Positions 39,272-46,641 of a stretch of 64,000 nt of DNA are shown here, one piece after another. How positions within the stretch are numbered: the first letter of the stretch is position 1; each line of letters starts with the position of its first letter. Both the position numbers and the translations under genes were made by a program. Below the pieces are notes generated by a model that had not been told where the DNA came from, did no database searches, and worked only from the letters and a program-made list of their open reading frames with translations. This stretch comes from Hyphomicrobiales bacterium. Its GTDB lineage: Bacteria; Pseudomonadota; Alphaproteobacteria; Rhizobiales; Methyloligellaceae. The DNA lies in the NCBI GenBank assembly GCA_021775525.1, contig JAJFHQ010000066.1:25581-89580 (forward strand). The letters run 5' to 3'.

Positions 39272-40071
39272 CGTTTTCTGTTCCTCGATCCGACGAAACC
39301 ACCTTGCCGGTTGCTGCATGTCGAGCATTGCGGGTACAGTCGTTGTGCCTGCCCTCGTGGGTTCAGCGCATTCGGCAATTGATGATCCGGAATGAAATTG
39401 CCGGATGTTGTGCCAGGATTGCGGTTTCAGCAAGTATGACACCCGTCACGATAGCCCAGTTTATTCATTTCTTGGCGTTCATCGACCCTGAAACTTCTGC
39501 CTTGACCACGCGCAGATATTGACTCCTTGGCGAACGGGCCTGGTCCGAGGCCCTGAGTGGCCAGTTCGCGGAGCCGCACTTCTGCGTCACGGGCTTCGCC
39601 GCGGCGGGTATTGATGGCGCCTTCCGCAGTTTGAGGTGGCGCTGCATTCGGCCTTGGCTTCCAGGCTGGGTCAAGTTCCTGCACACGCTCGAGTAGCTTC
39701 TTTGCACGGCGATCCGCAGTACCGTACCGCATCGCTTGACTGGTTGTTGCCGGGAATCTTCGATTGCCAATCTGGATCGAACGCCGGGTACGGCGCATTT
39801 GCGCCAGCTGTACACGGGGTTTGTCTGGATTTCTGAAATCTCTTGGCGTGGAACCGGTTGAATTGTTCCTGTCTGTCCGGCTACCAGTGCCGTTTCCGCC
39901 ACCACTCGCCCATTGCCCACCATCGGAGTTGCCTGCCGGCACGCGCGGCTGGTTTGGATCGAATCCTGTCTTGACCGACTCGACCCAGAGCGCGAGTTTG
40001 TTTTCTAACTGGTCGAAGGCACGCCGCCACTTCAGGCGTGCAAGTCTCGTATCGGTCTCGCTTAGGTCCAA
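39268..40071 (-). pseudogene. Polymorphic-toxin-like gene interrupted by an in-frame TGA
   Basis: A TTG start at 40069-40071 follows GGAG at eight bases. The first 214 codons include FDPNQPRVPAGNSDGGQWAS, a motif common at the N-terminus of alphaproteobacterial toxin and phage-linked proteins. The frame meets TGA at 39427-39429 just after GCHTC. Past it, in the same frame, come NPGTTSGNFIPDHQLPNALN, then QRLYPQCSTCSNRQGGF, to a TGA at 39268-39270. CHTC, PDH and CSTC together resemble a Cys/His nuclease-type toxin domain whose usual sequence, as I recall, has Gly where the TGA lies (GGA to TGA). The toxin should be truncated before its catalytic part. Confidence 0.72.
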
Positions 40072-40319
40072 TATAGCTTCTCCGGTTAACAGGAATATAA
40101 TCCTAATACCGGTAAGGTAGGCGGGGATTAGTTTTCAGGTGGCAACTGACAGGCGACCAAGACCAACTCATAAAAACAACCTTCCAGCCATCCCGCCGCT
40201 CCATTTTGCGTGTCTGCGGACCGGCAGTACTCTCGCCGCCCCGCCGATGAAGATTCGAGGGCGGATCCGGCGGGCCACTCAGGGTCGTGGCATGGCGGCT
40301 CGGATGTTGGGGTAGCATC

Positions 40320-40361
40320 GAGGATGCCTCCGCTGTAAAGCAGAGCAATGAGGGGCTTTAA
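40320..40361 (+). pseudogene. thiC: Displaced remnant of a thiC 3' end
   Basis: The 42 bases read EDASAVKQSNEGL-stop, against [17 protein letters not shown] at the end of thiC (36575-36616). 32 of 42 bases match, with 15 consecutive identical bases. Upstream similarity fades. It is followed directly by a hairpin, as a thiC end might be. It looks like an older thiC tail displaced by insertion of the DNA to its left. Confidence 0.6.
40343..40357 (+). repeat. Right copy of 15-bp direct repeat
   Basis: GAGCAATGAGGGGCT, identical to 36598-36612 in thiC, in the same reading frame and also directly followed by a stop codon (TAA instead of TAG). Confidence 0.6.
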
Positions 40362-40383
40362 ATGGGGTGCTGACACCCCATTT
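40360..40383 (+). terminator. Terminator-like hairpin after the thiC remnant
   Basis: AAATGGGGTG (40360-40369) pairs perfectly with CACCCCATTT (40374-40383) around CTGA. It overlaps the last base of the remnant's TAA, as an ancestral thiC terminator would. The T-run after it is weak. Confidence 0.55.
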
Positions 40384-40422
40384 ATCTTCTTGAGCCACTA
40401 ACCGCTGTTGGGAGCAACATCC

Positions 40423-41202
40423 ATGAACCTGTCTGAATTTTTTGCTGAAGCCCAGAACGGCCAGGCGGTCGCGAACATGGCCAGGCAGTTCGGCCTTTCC
40501 GAGCAGCAGAGTGCAGACGCCATACGCCACCTGCTGCCGGCCTTTACCGCCGGGTTTCAGCGCAACACGGCAACGCCGCTTGGCATGGCCGAGCTTATGG
40601 CGGCGCTCAGCGGCGGCCGGCATGCGCGCTATTTTGATGATCCCGGGTCGCTTTCCGACAACACAACGCGCGATGAAGGCAACGCGATCCTCGGGCACCT
40701 GTTCGGCTCGCCCGAGGTCAGCCGCGCGGTCGCCCAGCATGCCGCCGCCCAGACCGGCATCGGCGCGGCCATCCTGAAGGCCATGCTGCCCTATATTGCC
40801 TCGATCATCATGGGCGCGATCTTCAAGAAAGGGCAGAACCCGATTGGCGATATCCTCGGCGAGATATTGGGCGGCGGACCGGCGCAGGCCGGAAGACGCG
40901 GCGGAGGAAGCTCCTCAGGTGGAGCTCCCGCAGACGATGCTTTCGGGGAACTTTCAGACATCTTCAGAAAGCAGATCGAGCCCCTGCCAACAGACGGTCC
41001 GGCGCCATCCGCGCAGACGCAATCTGAATTCCCGCAACCGGGGTCCGCACAGGCCGATGCGCCAGCCCCGCAAACACACTCCGGCGCGCCGCAATTTCCC
41101 GGCGCGGGAGCCGATATTTTCAAGGAGATATTCGAGACCGAAGGCAACCGCTCTCCGTTTGAGGATATTCTCAAGGAGATGCTCGGCGGCGGGCGCCGCT
41201 AG
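40423..41202 (+). CDS. DUF937-domain protein
   Basis: The 259-residue protein has an N-terminal DUF937 helical domain (about 1-130: NMARQFGLSEQQSADAIRHL to LPYIASIIMGAIFKKG). An acidic, Pro/Gly/Ala-rich, probably disordered tail follows. The family is abundant and of unknown function (YidB-like). The last residues (FEDILKEMLGGGRR) repeat the motif FKEIFETEG with variation. GGGAG is seven bases before the ATG. Five bases separate it from the next gene. Third positions are strongly GC-rich. Confidence 0.85.
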   Translation: MNLSEFFAEAQNGQAVANMARQFGLSEQQSADAIRHLLPAFTAGFQRNTATPLGMAELMAALSGGRHARYFDDPGSLSDNTTRDEGNAILGHLFGSPEVSRAVAQHAAAQTGIGAAILKAMLPYIASIIMGAIFKKGQNPIGDILGEILGGGPAQAGRRGGGSSSGGAPADDAFGELSDIFRKQIEPLPTDGPAPSAQTQSEFPQPGSAQADAPAPQTHSGAPQFPGAGADIFKEIFETEGNRSPFEDILKEMLGGGRR

Positions 41203-41207
41203 GACAC

Positions 41208-41750
41208 ATGGCGATCCTGCAGACTTCAGGCGTCCATCACCTCACCCTGAACGGGGCCGACCGGCAAACCTCGATTGATTTCTGGGAGGGCGTGCTGGGC
41301 ATGCCGTTCGTGTTCGAGCAGCCCAACCTGGACGATCACGCGGTCAACCACCTGTATTTCGATCCCGGTGACGGGCGCCTCATCACCATCTTCACCAGCG
41401 AAGACTGGACGTCGGACGCAACGCCCAACCCCAACGGCGTCGGCAATTTGCATCACCTGGCCTTCTCCGTTTCGCGCGCGCAATACGAGGCAGCGGCCGC
41501 GCGGCTGAAGCAAGCGGGCTTTGCCCATTCCGGCGAGGTCGACCGCGGCTTCATGGATTCGCTCTATTTCCGCGATCCCCTGGGGCAGCTCATGGAGTTG
41601 GCCTGCTACAAGTTCGCGCCGCCCGAGGGCGCAACCCATGCGGACGTGCTGTGCGCCGCGCACAAAATCCGCCTCGCGCGCGGCGATGCCGCCATTTCCG
41701 ACCCGCATATTGAAGAGGCGCTGGCGGAGCTTGAGGCGAAGGGGGCGTAG
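41208..41750 (+). CDS. VOC-family (glyoxalase/dioxygenase-fold) protein
   Basis: The 180-residue protein has two beta-alpha-beta-beta-beta modules of the vicinal oxygen chelate fold. Likely metal ligands are His in SGVHHLTLN, His in NLHHLAFSV and Glu in LMELACY. FYRDPLGQ-like sequence (YFRDPLGQLME) before the last ligand is typical of ring-cleaving and glyoxalase relatives. Substrate unknown. A C-terminal tail (about 140-180) is extra. It is probably co-transcribed with the DUF937 gene. Confidence 0.85.
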   Translation: MAILQTSGVHHLTLNGADRQTSIDFWEGVLGMPFVFEQPNLDDHAVNHLYFDPGDGRLITIFTSEDWTSDATPNPNGVGNLHHLAFSVSRAQYEAAAARLKQAGFAHSGEVDRGFMDSLYFRDPLGQLMELACYKFAPPEGATHADVLCAAHKIRLARGDAAISDPHIEEALAELEAKGA

Positions 41751-41826
41751 GGCAGGGGAACGGAGAAAACAGATCCCCGCACCACGATCCCTGCGACACT
41801 GCGGCAATAAGAGCTAAACTCCCCTC

Positions 41827-42123
41827 ATGAACTCCTTCCTTCAAACCCGCATGCGCGGCGAGACGCCGCTGGAAACGGTGTTCTGGCGTGACATGCTGGC
41901 GCTGGGGTCGGCGCTCAATATCGCGGCGACGGCGGCGGCGCTCGGGCTTCATGCTGCCGGCTATCCGGCGTGGGTAGGGCTCACGGTCAATTTCCTGCCC
42001 CTGCCCTGGAACCTGTTCCTGGCTACGGCCGTGTGGATATCCGCTGAGCGGGAAGGCGGGCCGGCAGCCACGACGGCGATGATCGTGAGCGCGCTGTGGT
42101 TCGTGGTGATGATCGTGCTGTAA
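41827..42123 (+). CDS. Small hypothetical membrane protein
   Basis: The 98-residue protein has a cytoplasmic N-terminus (MNSFLQTRMRGETPLETVFW) and about three hydrophobic helices (about 24-43, 49-72, 80-97). No family is recognised. Its first 21 codons are copied, with changes, at 38664-38744 inside the putative island. It ends 12 bp before the convergent membrane-protein gene. Confidence 0.65.
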   Translation: MNSFLQTRMRGETPLETVFWRDMLALGSALNIAATAAALGLHAAGYPAWVGLTVNFLPLPWNLFLATAVWISAEREGGPAATTAMIVSALWFVVMIVL

Positions 42124-42135
42124 AACTGATCCCGG

Positions 42136-42846
42136 CTATGCGTGTCCCAGGCTCTTCGCCTCGCGCACGCCAGCCCTGACAAAGGACTCCGCCCGGGCCA
42201 TGAACATGGCGCAGGTGCCCAGGAACACAGAGAACACGCTCAGCAATTTCGCGCCTTCCTCGGGGATGTCCTTCCAGGCAACGGAGATCGGCAGCAGGCT
42301 GTCCACGGCGGTGTGGATTGCATAGAAAAGAAACCCAATGCCGAAAAAGGCGGCAAAGGCCTTGCAGCGCAGGATTTCGCGGCGGAACAACGCGCCTATG
42401 ACGAGCGCAACGAGGCCGTAACAGATCACGATCAAATCGTTCCAGTTGCGGAAAAAACCGGACTCTCCAATGGAGGTCAGCTCGAGCGCCGAGCCGCCGC
42501 GCTCGTGAAACTGGAGTTGTTCATCCAGCGCCAGAAACAGACAGCCCCCCGCAAGGACGAACCAGAACATCTTGCCGATGTCCCAGTCCTGCTTCTCAAG
42601 GTAAAAAATCACCAGGGCCAGGATGCTGGTCATGGCCAGGGTGACCGAGGAAAGGGCAGTAATTGCCCCGTTCTCACCAAAATGAAACATGGGGTCGGAC
42701 GCCGGGCCGAGCAGGGCAGAGGCCGCGATGCAGCACAAAACCCCGAGCGTTCCCAGCGCCGCGAAAGCGGTAAAAAGAGCAGGTGGAACAAGAGTTTGGC
42801 CGTCTGCCGGGCTTAATGATTTGAGCAATTCACGTGCCGCCTTCAT
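42136..42846 (-). CDS. Multi-spanning membrane protein with DExxxxHE motif
   Basis: The 236-residue protein has about seven hydrophobic helices. A conserved-looking acidic/His motif, LALDEQLQFHERGG, lies after the third helix, and an HTAVDSLLP segment follows near residue 175. Similar LDE...HE motifs occur in several unnamed bacterial membrane families; a metal-dependent role is conceivable but not shown. GGAGG stands five bases before this ATG, so it was preferred to the longer frame. No partner gene is evident. Confidence 0.7.
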   Translation of the reverse strand: MKAARELLKSLSPADGQTLVPPALFTAFAALGTLGVLCCIAASALLGPASDPMFHFGENGAITALSSVTLAMTSILALVIFYLEKQDWDIGKMFWFVLAGGCLFLALDEQLQFHERGGSALELTSIGESGFFRNWNDLIVICYGLVALVIGALFRREILRCKAFAAFFGIGFLFYAIHTAVDSLLPISVAWKDIPEEGAKLLSVFSVFLGTCAMFMARAESFVRAGVREAKSLGHA

Positions 42847-43048
42847 GGGACCTCCAATGGTTGACCGGTCTCGGTGCGCGCGCATGGCGCGCCTGATAGG
42901 AGATTTAGAGGCAAACTCCATGCCAACGGGGGTTTTCGGGTGCTGTTTTTGGGTTTTCGAGGAAGGGGAGTAGGGGGTGTGAGCGGGGGAGTATAGATTG
43001 CGGAGGATATAACTCGAAGGCTCCTTGGCTATTCCGCGCCCTCAGCAG

Positions 43049-43077
43049 ATGTCCGCTTTACCCCTGAAAGCGGACAT
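43049..43077. repeat. TGTCCGC palindrome, copy 1
   Basis: ATGTCCGCTTT and AAAGCGGACAT flank a seven-base centre. One of five like copies in the 43.0-46.0 kb segment. Confidence 0.8.
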
Positions 43078-43094
43078 AAATCCACATAGGCCGG

Positions 43095-43124
43095 AATGTC
43101 CGCTAAGTGCCAGGAGCGGACATT
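43095..43124. repeat. TGTCCGC palindrome, copy 2
   Basis: AATGTCCGCT and AGCGGACATT arms with a ten-base centre (AAGTGCCAGG), 17 bases after copy 1. Confidence 0.8.
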
Positions 43125-43304
43125 GGCCATCTCCAGAGTTTGACCCCTCATAGCAAAGTGACTCAACGAACAAACATATGTGACCAATCAACCAGGAATG
43201 CCTCGGGAAAAAGCCTCACAAGGTCTGGTTTCATCAACAGGCTACTTAGGTTAGAAGGACACAACAAATATGATTAGAGTTAATCAGAAAAAGGAACATT
43301 TGAG

Positions 43305-43715
43305 ATGGAAGCGAATTATTCTTCCAGCGATCTGGTGGAGCTCACGGCAGATATTGTGTCAGCGTATGTGAGCAACAATGCCGTTGTATCTGCTGACCTG
43401 CCAGACCTCATTGACCAGACATTCAATGCCTTGAAACAATCAGCCGCTAAAGAATTTCAGCCCTTGAAAGTGGAATTGAATCCTGCTGTTCCGATCAAAA
43501 AGTCAGTCACACCCGATCACATCATCTGCTTAGAGGATGGAAAGCAGTTCAAATCGCTCAAGCGCCACATACGAACCAGCTACAATCTCACCCCTGAAGA
43601 ATACCGGGAGAAATGGGGCTTGCCATACGACTACCCGATGGTTGCACCTAACTACGCTGCAAGCAGGTCCGCGTTAGCCAAGAAGATAGGATTGGGACGT
43701 AAGCGCTCGTCGTAG
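43305..43715 (+). CDS. MucR/Ros-family transcriptional regulator
   Basis: The 136-residue protein has the Ros/MucR layout: N-terminal oligomerisation helix region (about 7-45) and a C-terminal zinc-finger-type DNA-binding domain (about 70-110). The signature ICLEDGKQFKSLKRHI then LTPEEYREKWGLP is diagnostic. Ligand positions are Cys75, Asp78 and His88, but the usual next His is replaced by Ser92-Tyr93. Some known Ros homologues fold without zinc. MucR proteins silence AT-rich or acquired DNA in alphaproteobacteria, and this copy lies in such DNA. Confidence 0.9.
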   Translation: MEANYSSSDLVELTADIVSAYVSNNAVVSADLPDLIDQTFNALKQSAAKEFQPLKVELNPAVPIKKSVTPDHIICLEDGKQFKSLKRHIRTSYNLTPEEYREKWGLPYDYPMVAPNYAASRSALAKKIGLGRKRSS

Positions 43716-43894
43716 CTCGACAGGAAACTCTATCTGTTCGCTTCTCAGAGCATTCAATTGGCAATGGGCCGCTGGGAGGTAGGGGTTCGCTTTCTATAAG
43801 GAATGAGACCTCAAGAATTTCTCTCAGAAATTCCTAGCGATATAAGGGTCAGCCCGCACTCCCAACAGAAGTGCCTGCTGGAAAATTGCTGGGG

Positions 43895-43923
43895 ATGTCC
43901 GCATAACCCGCAATAGCGGACAT
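43895..43923. repeat. TGTCCGC palindrome, copy 3
   Basis: ATGTCCGC and GCGGACAT arms with a 13-base centre, between the mucR-like gene and the orphan membrane protein. Nothing else is seen in 43716-43984. Confidence 0.75.
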
Positions 43924-43984
43924 ACGCCTGAATCTGATCCGTGGTCCCACTCCAACGTTGCTCTATCGTTGGTGCCAGCGAGTC

Positions 43985-45625
43985 TCAGTTCCCCCCAATT
44001 TCGACAACGATCGCCTTCATGTTTCGAATGTCCTCCGCCTTCAGCTTCGCCAATTCGTGGACTTTCTTTTCATCAATGGAATATGAGCGAATATGGTAGG
44101 CGCCATCATAGCTTTCCATGAATATCATTCTGTTTGGGCTCACCATCGACGGCCGATACATTGATAGCTTTCGTTTTGCCTCAATAGTATCGTGGATCTT
44201 GTTCTGCTTATAATCATAGACGATGGCGTTATATCTCCATCCGCCCTTTTCACTTTTCGCACTCAAGAAAGTTACGAATGGTGAGCCTTTGATAGCTGAT
44301 GGGCGTACGTCCAATCTATTTCCAACTTTGACGAACGGGTGGAATATGGATTTGTCAAATTCCATATTCTCGACGGAACCATCAAATTTTATTCTGTGAA
44401 TCTCTGAATTTCCGGTGCTTTTGTATTTTTTGTAATTTTTGGGCAGCAGTTCTCCGATGGGACTATTCTTGAAAAAAAATCCACCGAAAACGACCATGTC
44501 TTCCAAAACACTAACTGAATGAATCACGCTCTCAAAGTTCGTCAGCCTTCGGGTCTCATGATCTTTCCCACGCAGATAAAAATCCCATTTTCGGGGGACG
44601 ATTCGGAAACTATTTGCCGTATTTTTCCATGGGACGAGAGAGCCCGATGAAAAGAGTAAACCTTCTTCTGGAATTTCAATAACGTCGGATATTGATCTCT
44701 TAAGCGAAAAAACCTTTTCACATTTTTGTTCCAAAATTCGACATTTGAATAGGGTTCTAACGCCAACCGCGTAATCAGGATCAATCATTGTGGGAGGTTG
44801 GTCATGTTCTGCTTCTGTGAAGAAGATGATGTTGCTATCTATTTTGCTTAATCGCGGATTCAGTAAATTTCTGTCTTTTGATTGGAAAATCAAACTGGTT
44901 TTTTTCCTAATATCATAAATAAACGTTCTGACTTCGTCCCTGTTAAAGTACAGTGAAAACGCAACGTAACGCTCATTTGCGTCTACATTCCGCACAAACA
45001 ACTTATTCGACTTTTCACTATCGGTACCGAAGCTGTATGCAGCAATTGGAGTGAATATCGCAAAACATCCAATTGAAACGATTGCTATGACGTTTTTGAG
45101 TGTCCACTTCGACTCTGAGAACTGTAGAAGGCCGGCTTTTAACACTAGCTTTCGCCAGATAATGACGGTTAGGAGCGTAGAAACTGCATATGCGCCGTAA
45201 TTTATGATGGCGGCGTCCAAACCTGTTGCGACGATCCGGAAGGGATTTTCGCTGTACATGATTTGACTGAGATCATTGGATGCAGCGCTCACAATAGCTG
45301 GATAGGTCCCAGTCAATAGAGCAACCGCGATAGCTTCCTTCCAGGACACCCATCCGCAGCTCCCCGTCCGATAACCAAAATAGAGAGACGAAAACAGCGC
45401 AGAGGTTGCGCTGAAAAACAAAAAACCGATCCACGCGAAAATATTGAATCCGGTCAGAAAAGAGCCAGCATGGAAATCATGGTCGACTAGGAATGATGCG
45501 ATTGTTTGCTGTGTGATGAGTAAGGAAAAAAAACCAAATATTGCATGGACGATCAAAAACGAGAAAAACGCGTAGAACGCCCGAATTAAAGAAATCCTTT
45601 CATCGTTTTGATGACTCGTAGTCAT
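43985..45625 (-). CDS. Orphan membrane protein with predicted extracytoplasmic propeller
   Basis: The 546-residue protein has about five N-terminal membrane helices (about 14-200). A large soluble C-terminal part (about 215-546) is rich in beta strands and repeats that look like TolB/WD-type blades (e.g. NLLNPRLSKIDSNIIFFTEA, MYRPSMVSPNRMIFMESYDG). No catalytic motif or named family is recognised. It is clearly more AT-rich than the window average, with many Lys, Ile and Phe codons, and is flanked by the TGTCCGC palindromes. Horizontal acquisition is likely. Confidence 0.7.
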   Translation of the reverse strand: MTTSHQNDERISLIRAFYAFFSFLIVHAIFGFFSLLITQQTIASFLVDHDFHAGSFLTGFNIFAWIGFLFFSATSALFSSLYFGYRTGSCGWVSWKEAIAVALLTGTYPAIVSAASNDLSQIMYSENPFRIVATGLDAAIINYGAYAVSTLLTVIIWRKLVLKAGLLQFSESKWTLKNVIAIVSIGCFAIFTPIAAYSFGTDSEKSNKLFVRNVDANERYVAFSLYFNRDEVRTFIYDIRKKTSLIFQSKDRNLLNPRLSKIDSNIIFFTEAEHDQPPTMIDPDYAVGVRTLFKCRILEQKCEKVFSLKRSISDVIEIPEEGLLFSSGSLVPWKNTANSFRIVPRKWDFYLRGKDHETRRLTNFESVIHSVSVLEDMVVFGGFFFKNSPIGELLPKNYKKYKSTGNSEIHRIKFDGSVENMEFDKSIFHPFVKVGNRLDVRPSAIKGSPFVTFLSAKSEKGGWRYNAIVYDYKQNKIHDTIEAKRKLSMYRPSMVSPNRMIFMESYDGAYHIRSYSIDEKKVHELAKLKAEDIRNMKAIVVEIGGN

Positions 45626-45918
45626 AGAGGAACCCTATTGCCTAGCGGATAAGATCCGTCTGATCTTTGAACAGAATTATCGAAATTACGTTACCTGGAG
45701 CGTCAATGAAGCCAAAGTGTATCCGCTCTTTATTGTGAAATTTTGATTACAAAAGCACCAGGTTTCATTGTGTTTGTTCTGTAATGCGCGTTCTGAGATT
45801 TCGGCGAGCTTACGGGAGATGTTCAAATCTCAGTAGTCGGTTTGCTCGGTGCCTGCAACACGCAATCAGGTAGCTAGTTCAATCTTCACTTTGCATCACA
45901 CGTCTTGGTCGGGCTGGA

Positions 45919-45948
45919 AATGTCCGCTATGGGTCAGAAGCGGACATT
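45919..45948. repeat. TGTCCGC palindrome, copy 4
   Basis: AATGTCCGCT and AGCGGACATT arms around a ten-base centre (ATGGGTCAGA). Confidence 0.8.
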
Positions 45949-45965
45949 CTGAGGGGTCGTGTTTG

Positions 45966-45994
45966 ATGTCCGCTTTGCACCCGAAAGCGGACAT
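45966..45994. repeat. TGTCCGC palindrome, copy 5
   Basis: ATGTCCGCTTT and AAAGCGGACAT arms, almost the same as copy 1, with 17 bases between copies 4 and 5. This equals the spacing of copies 1 and 2. Confidence 0.8.
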
Positions 45995-46463
45995 ATCAAA
46001 AACTAATCCCCGCCCTCCAGACCTCCCTTAGAGTCCGCCGCGTCTCTTCCTCATAAGGGGATGCGTGCCATGGACCGTCCGTGCATGTGGGGAAGGGAGC
46101 GGCGCTTGCGGTGGATGTGATTAACGACCTCCTCCATCCCGAGCGCGGGGCGTGCAACCCGGGGGCATTATGACCCTCGTGCCCGAGGCTGCAAGGGGTT
46201 TGGTCCTCAAACAGGCGACAGCCGCTAGGACACCAATAAACCCCGAGACGACGTGCACGTTTCCGCGAACAAACGCCGCGCGCGGGGCGCTGGAAAGCTG
46301 CCTCAAATAGTCGGATGCGGTTTTTCAGCGTCCTGCGCAGTCCCTTCTTTTTTGTCCTACCGCCTTGCGGCTACATGAGGACGGGAATGGGGACAAGACT
46401 GAGGCAAACACCGGGGTCGCCAGACCGCCGAGCGAATAATCCTGCCCGACAAGGAGACCTGAT

Positions 46464-46625
46464 CTGGAGAAAACGCTTTACGCGCGCCATTGCCCCAACC
46501 TGCGCTGCCGCCGTGCCGGGCGGTGCCGCAAGGTACGTAACGGAACGTGCCAGGGGCTGGAGCCCTTGCGGGCGTCATTTCTGCTGCGGATGCAGGCGCT
46601 CGTGGCCCGGCTGGCGGCGACTTGA
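46464..46625 (+). CDS. Small Cys/Arg-rich protein with possible CTG start
   Basis: A frame of 53 codons has strongly G/C third positions and four cysteines in HCPNLRCRRAGRCRKV and GTCQG, then a hydrophobic-basic helix (PLRASFLLRMQALVARLAAT). No ATG, GTG or TTG lies before the conserved-looking part, but a perfect AAGGAG stands seven bases before a CTG codon at 46464. It may be a tiny metal-binding or nucleic-acid-binding protein. It ends 16 bases from the convergent hydrolase gene. Moderate doubt remains. Confidence 0.4.
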   Translation: MEKTLYARHCPNLRCRRAGRCRKVRNGTCQGLEPLRASFLLRMQALVARLAAT

Positions 46626-46641
46626 ACCGCGCATGGAAAGC

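Larger units (their letters stand above)
42847..43304. other. Gene-free stretch with two palindromes before the mucR-like gene
   Basis: No gene is supported. It holds two TGTCCGC...GCGGACA palindromes and, from about 43140, an AT-rich stretch that probably carries the promoter of the MucR-like gene. No specific promoter match was accepted. Confidence 0.5.
45626..46463. other. Long stretch without a convincing gene
   Basis: It holds TGTCCGC palindromes 4 and 5 (45919-45948, 45966-45994). The part from about 46050 to 46450 is GC-rich and has short open frames on both strands, including a 30-codon run ending at 46171 (VHVGKGAALAVDVINDLLHP), which may be a gene remnant. None has a start, ribosome site and length that would support a gene. 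Confidence 0.45.

Noticed and set aside
38748..39395. 215-codon plus-strand frame
   Set aside because: Antisense to the candidate immunity gene, whose start is fixed by the ATGA overlap; the plus-strand product is Ser-rich and has no motif.
39427..39429. TGA read as selenocysteine
   Set aside because: The codon falls at a family Gly position after CHTC, no SECIS-like hairpin was seen after it, and no selenoprotein genes are in the window.
42142..42816. 224-codon plus-strand frame
   Set aside because: Antisense to a membrane-protein gene with a good ribosome site and clear helices; the product is Gln/Arg/Gly-rich.
43049..45994. TGTCCGC repeats as a CRISPR array
   Set aside because: Copies are irregularly placed, palindromic with variable centres, and there are no regular spacers or cas genes.
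46079..46171. Short frame VHVGKGAALAVDVINDLLHP and onward as a gene
   Set aside because: Only about 30 codons, no ribosome site, no start beyond a GTG inside it; at best a remnant.
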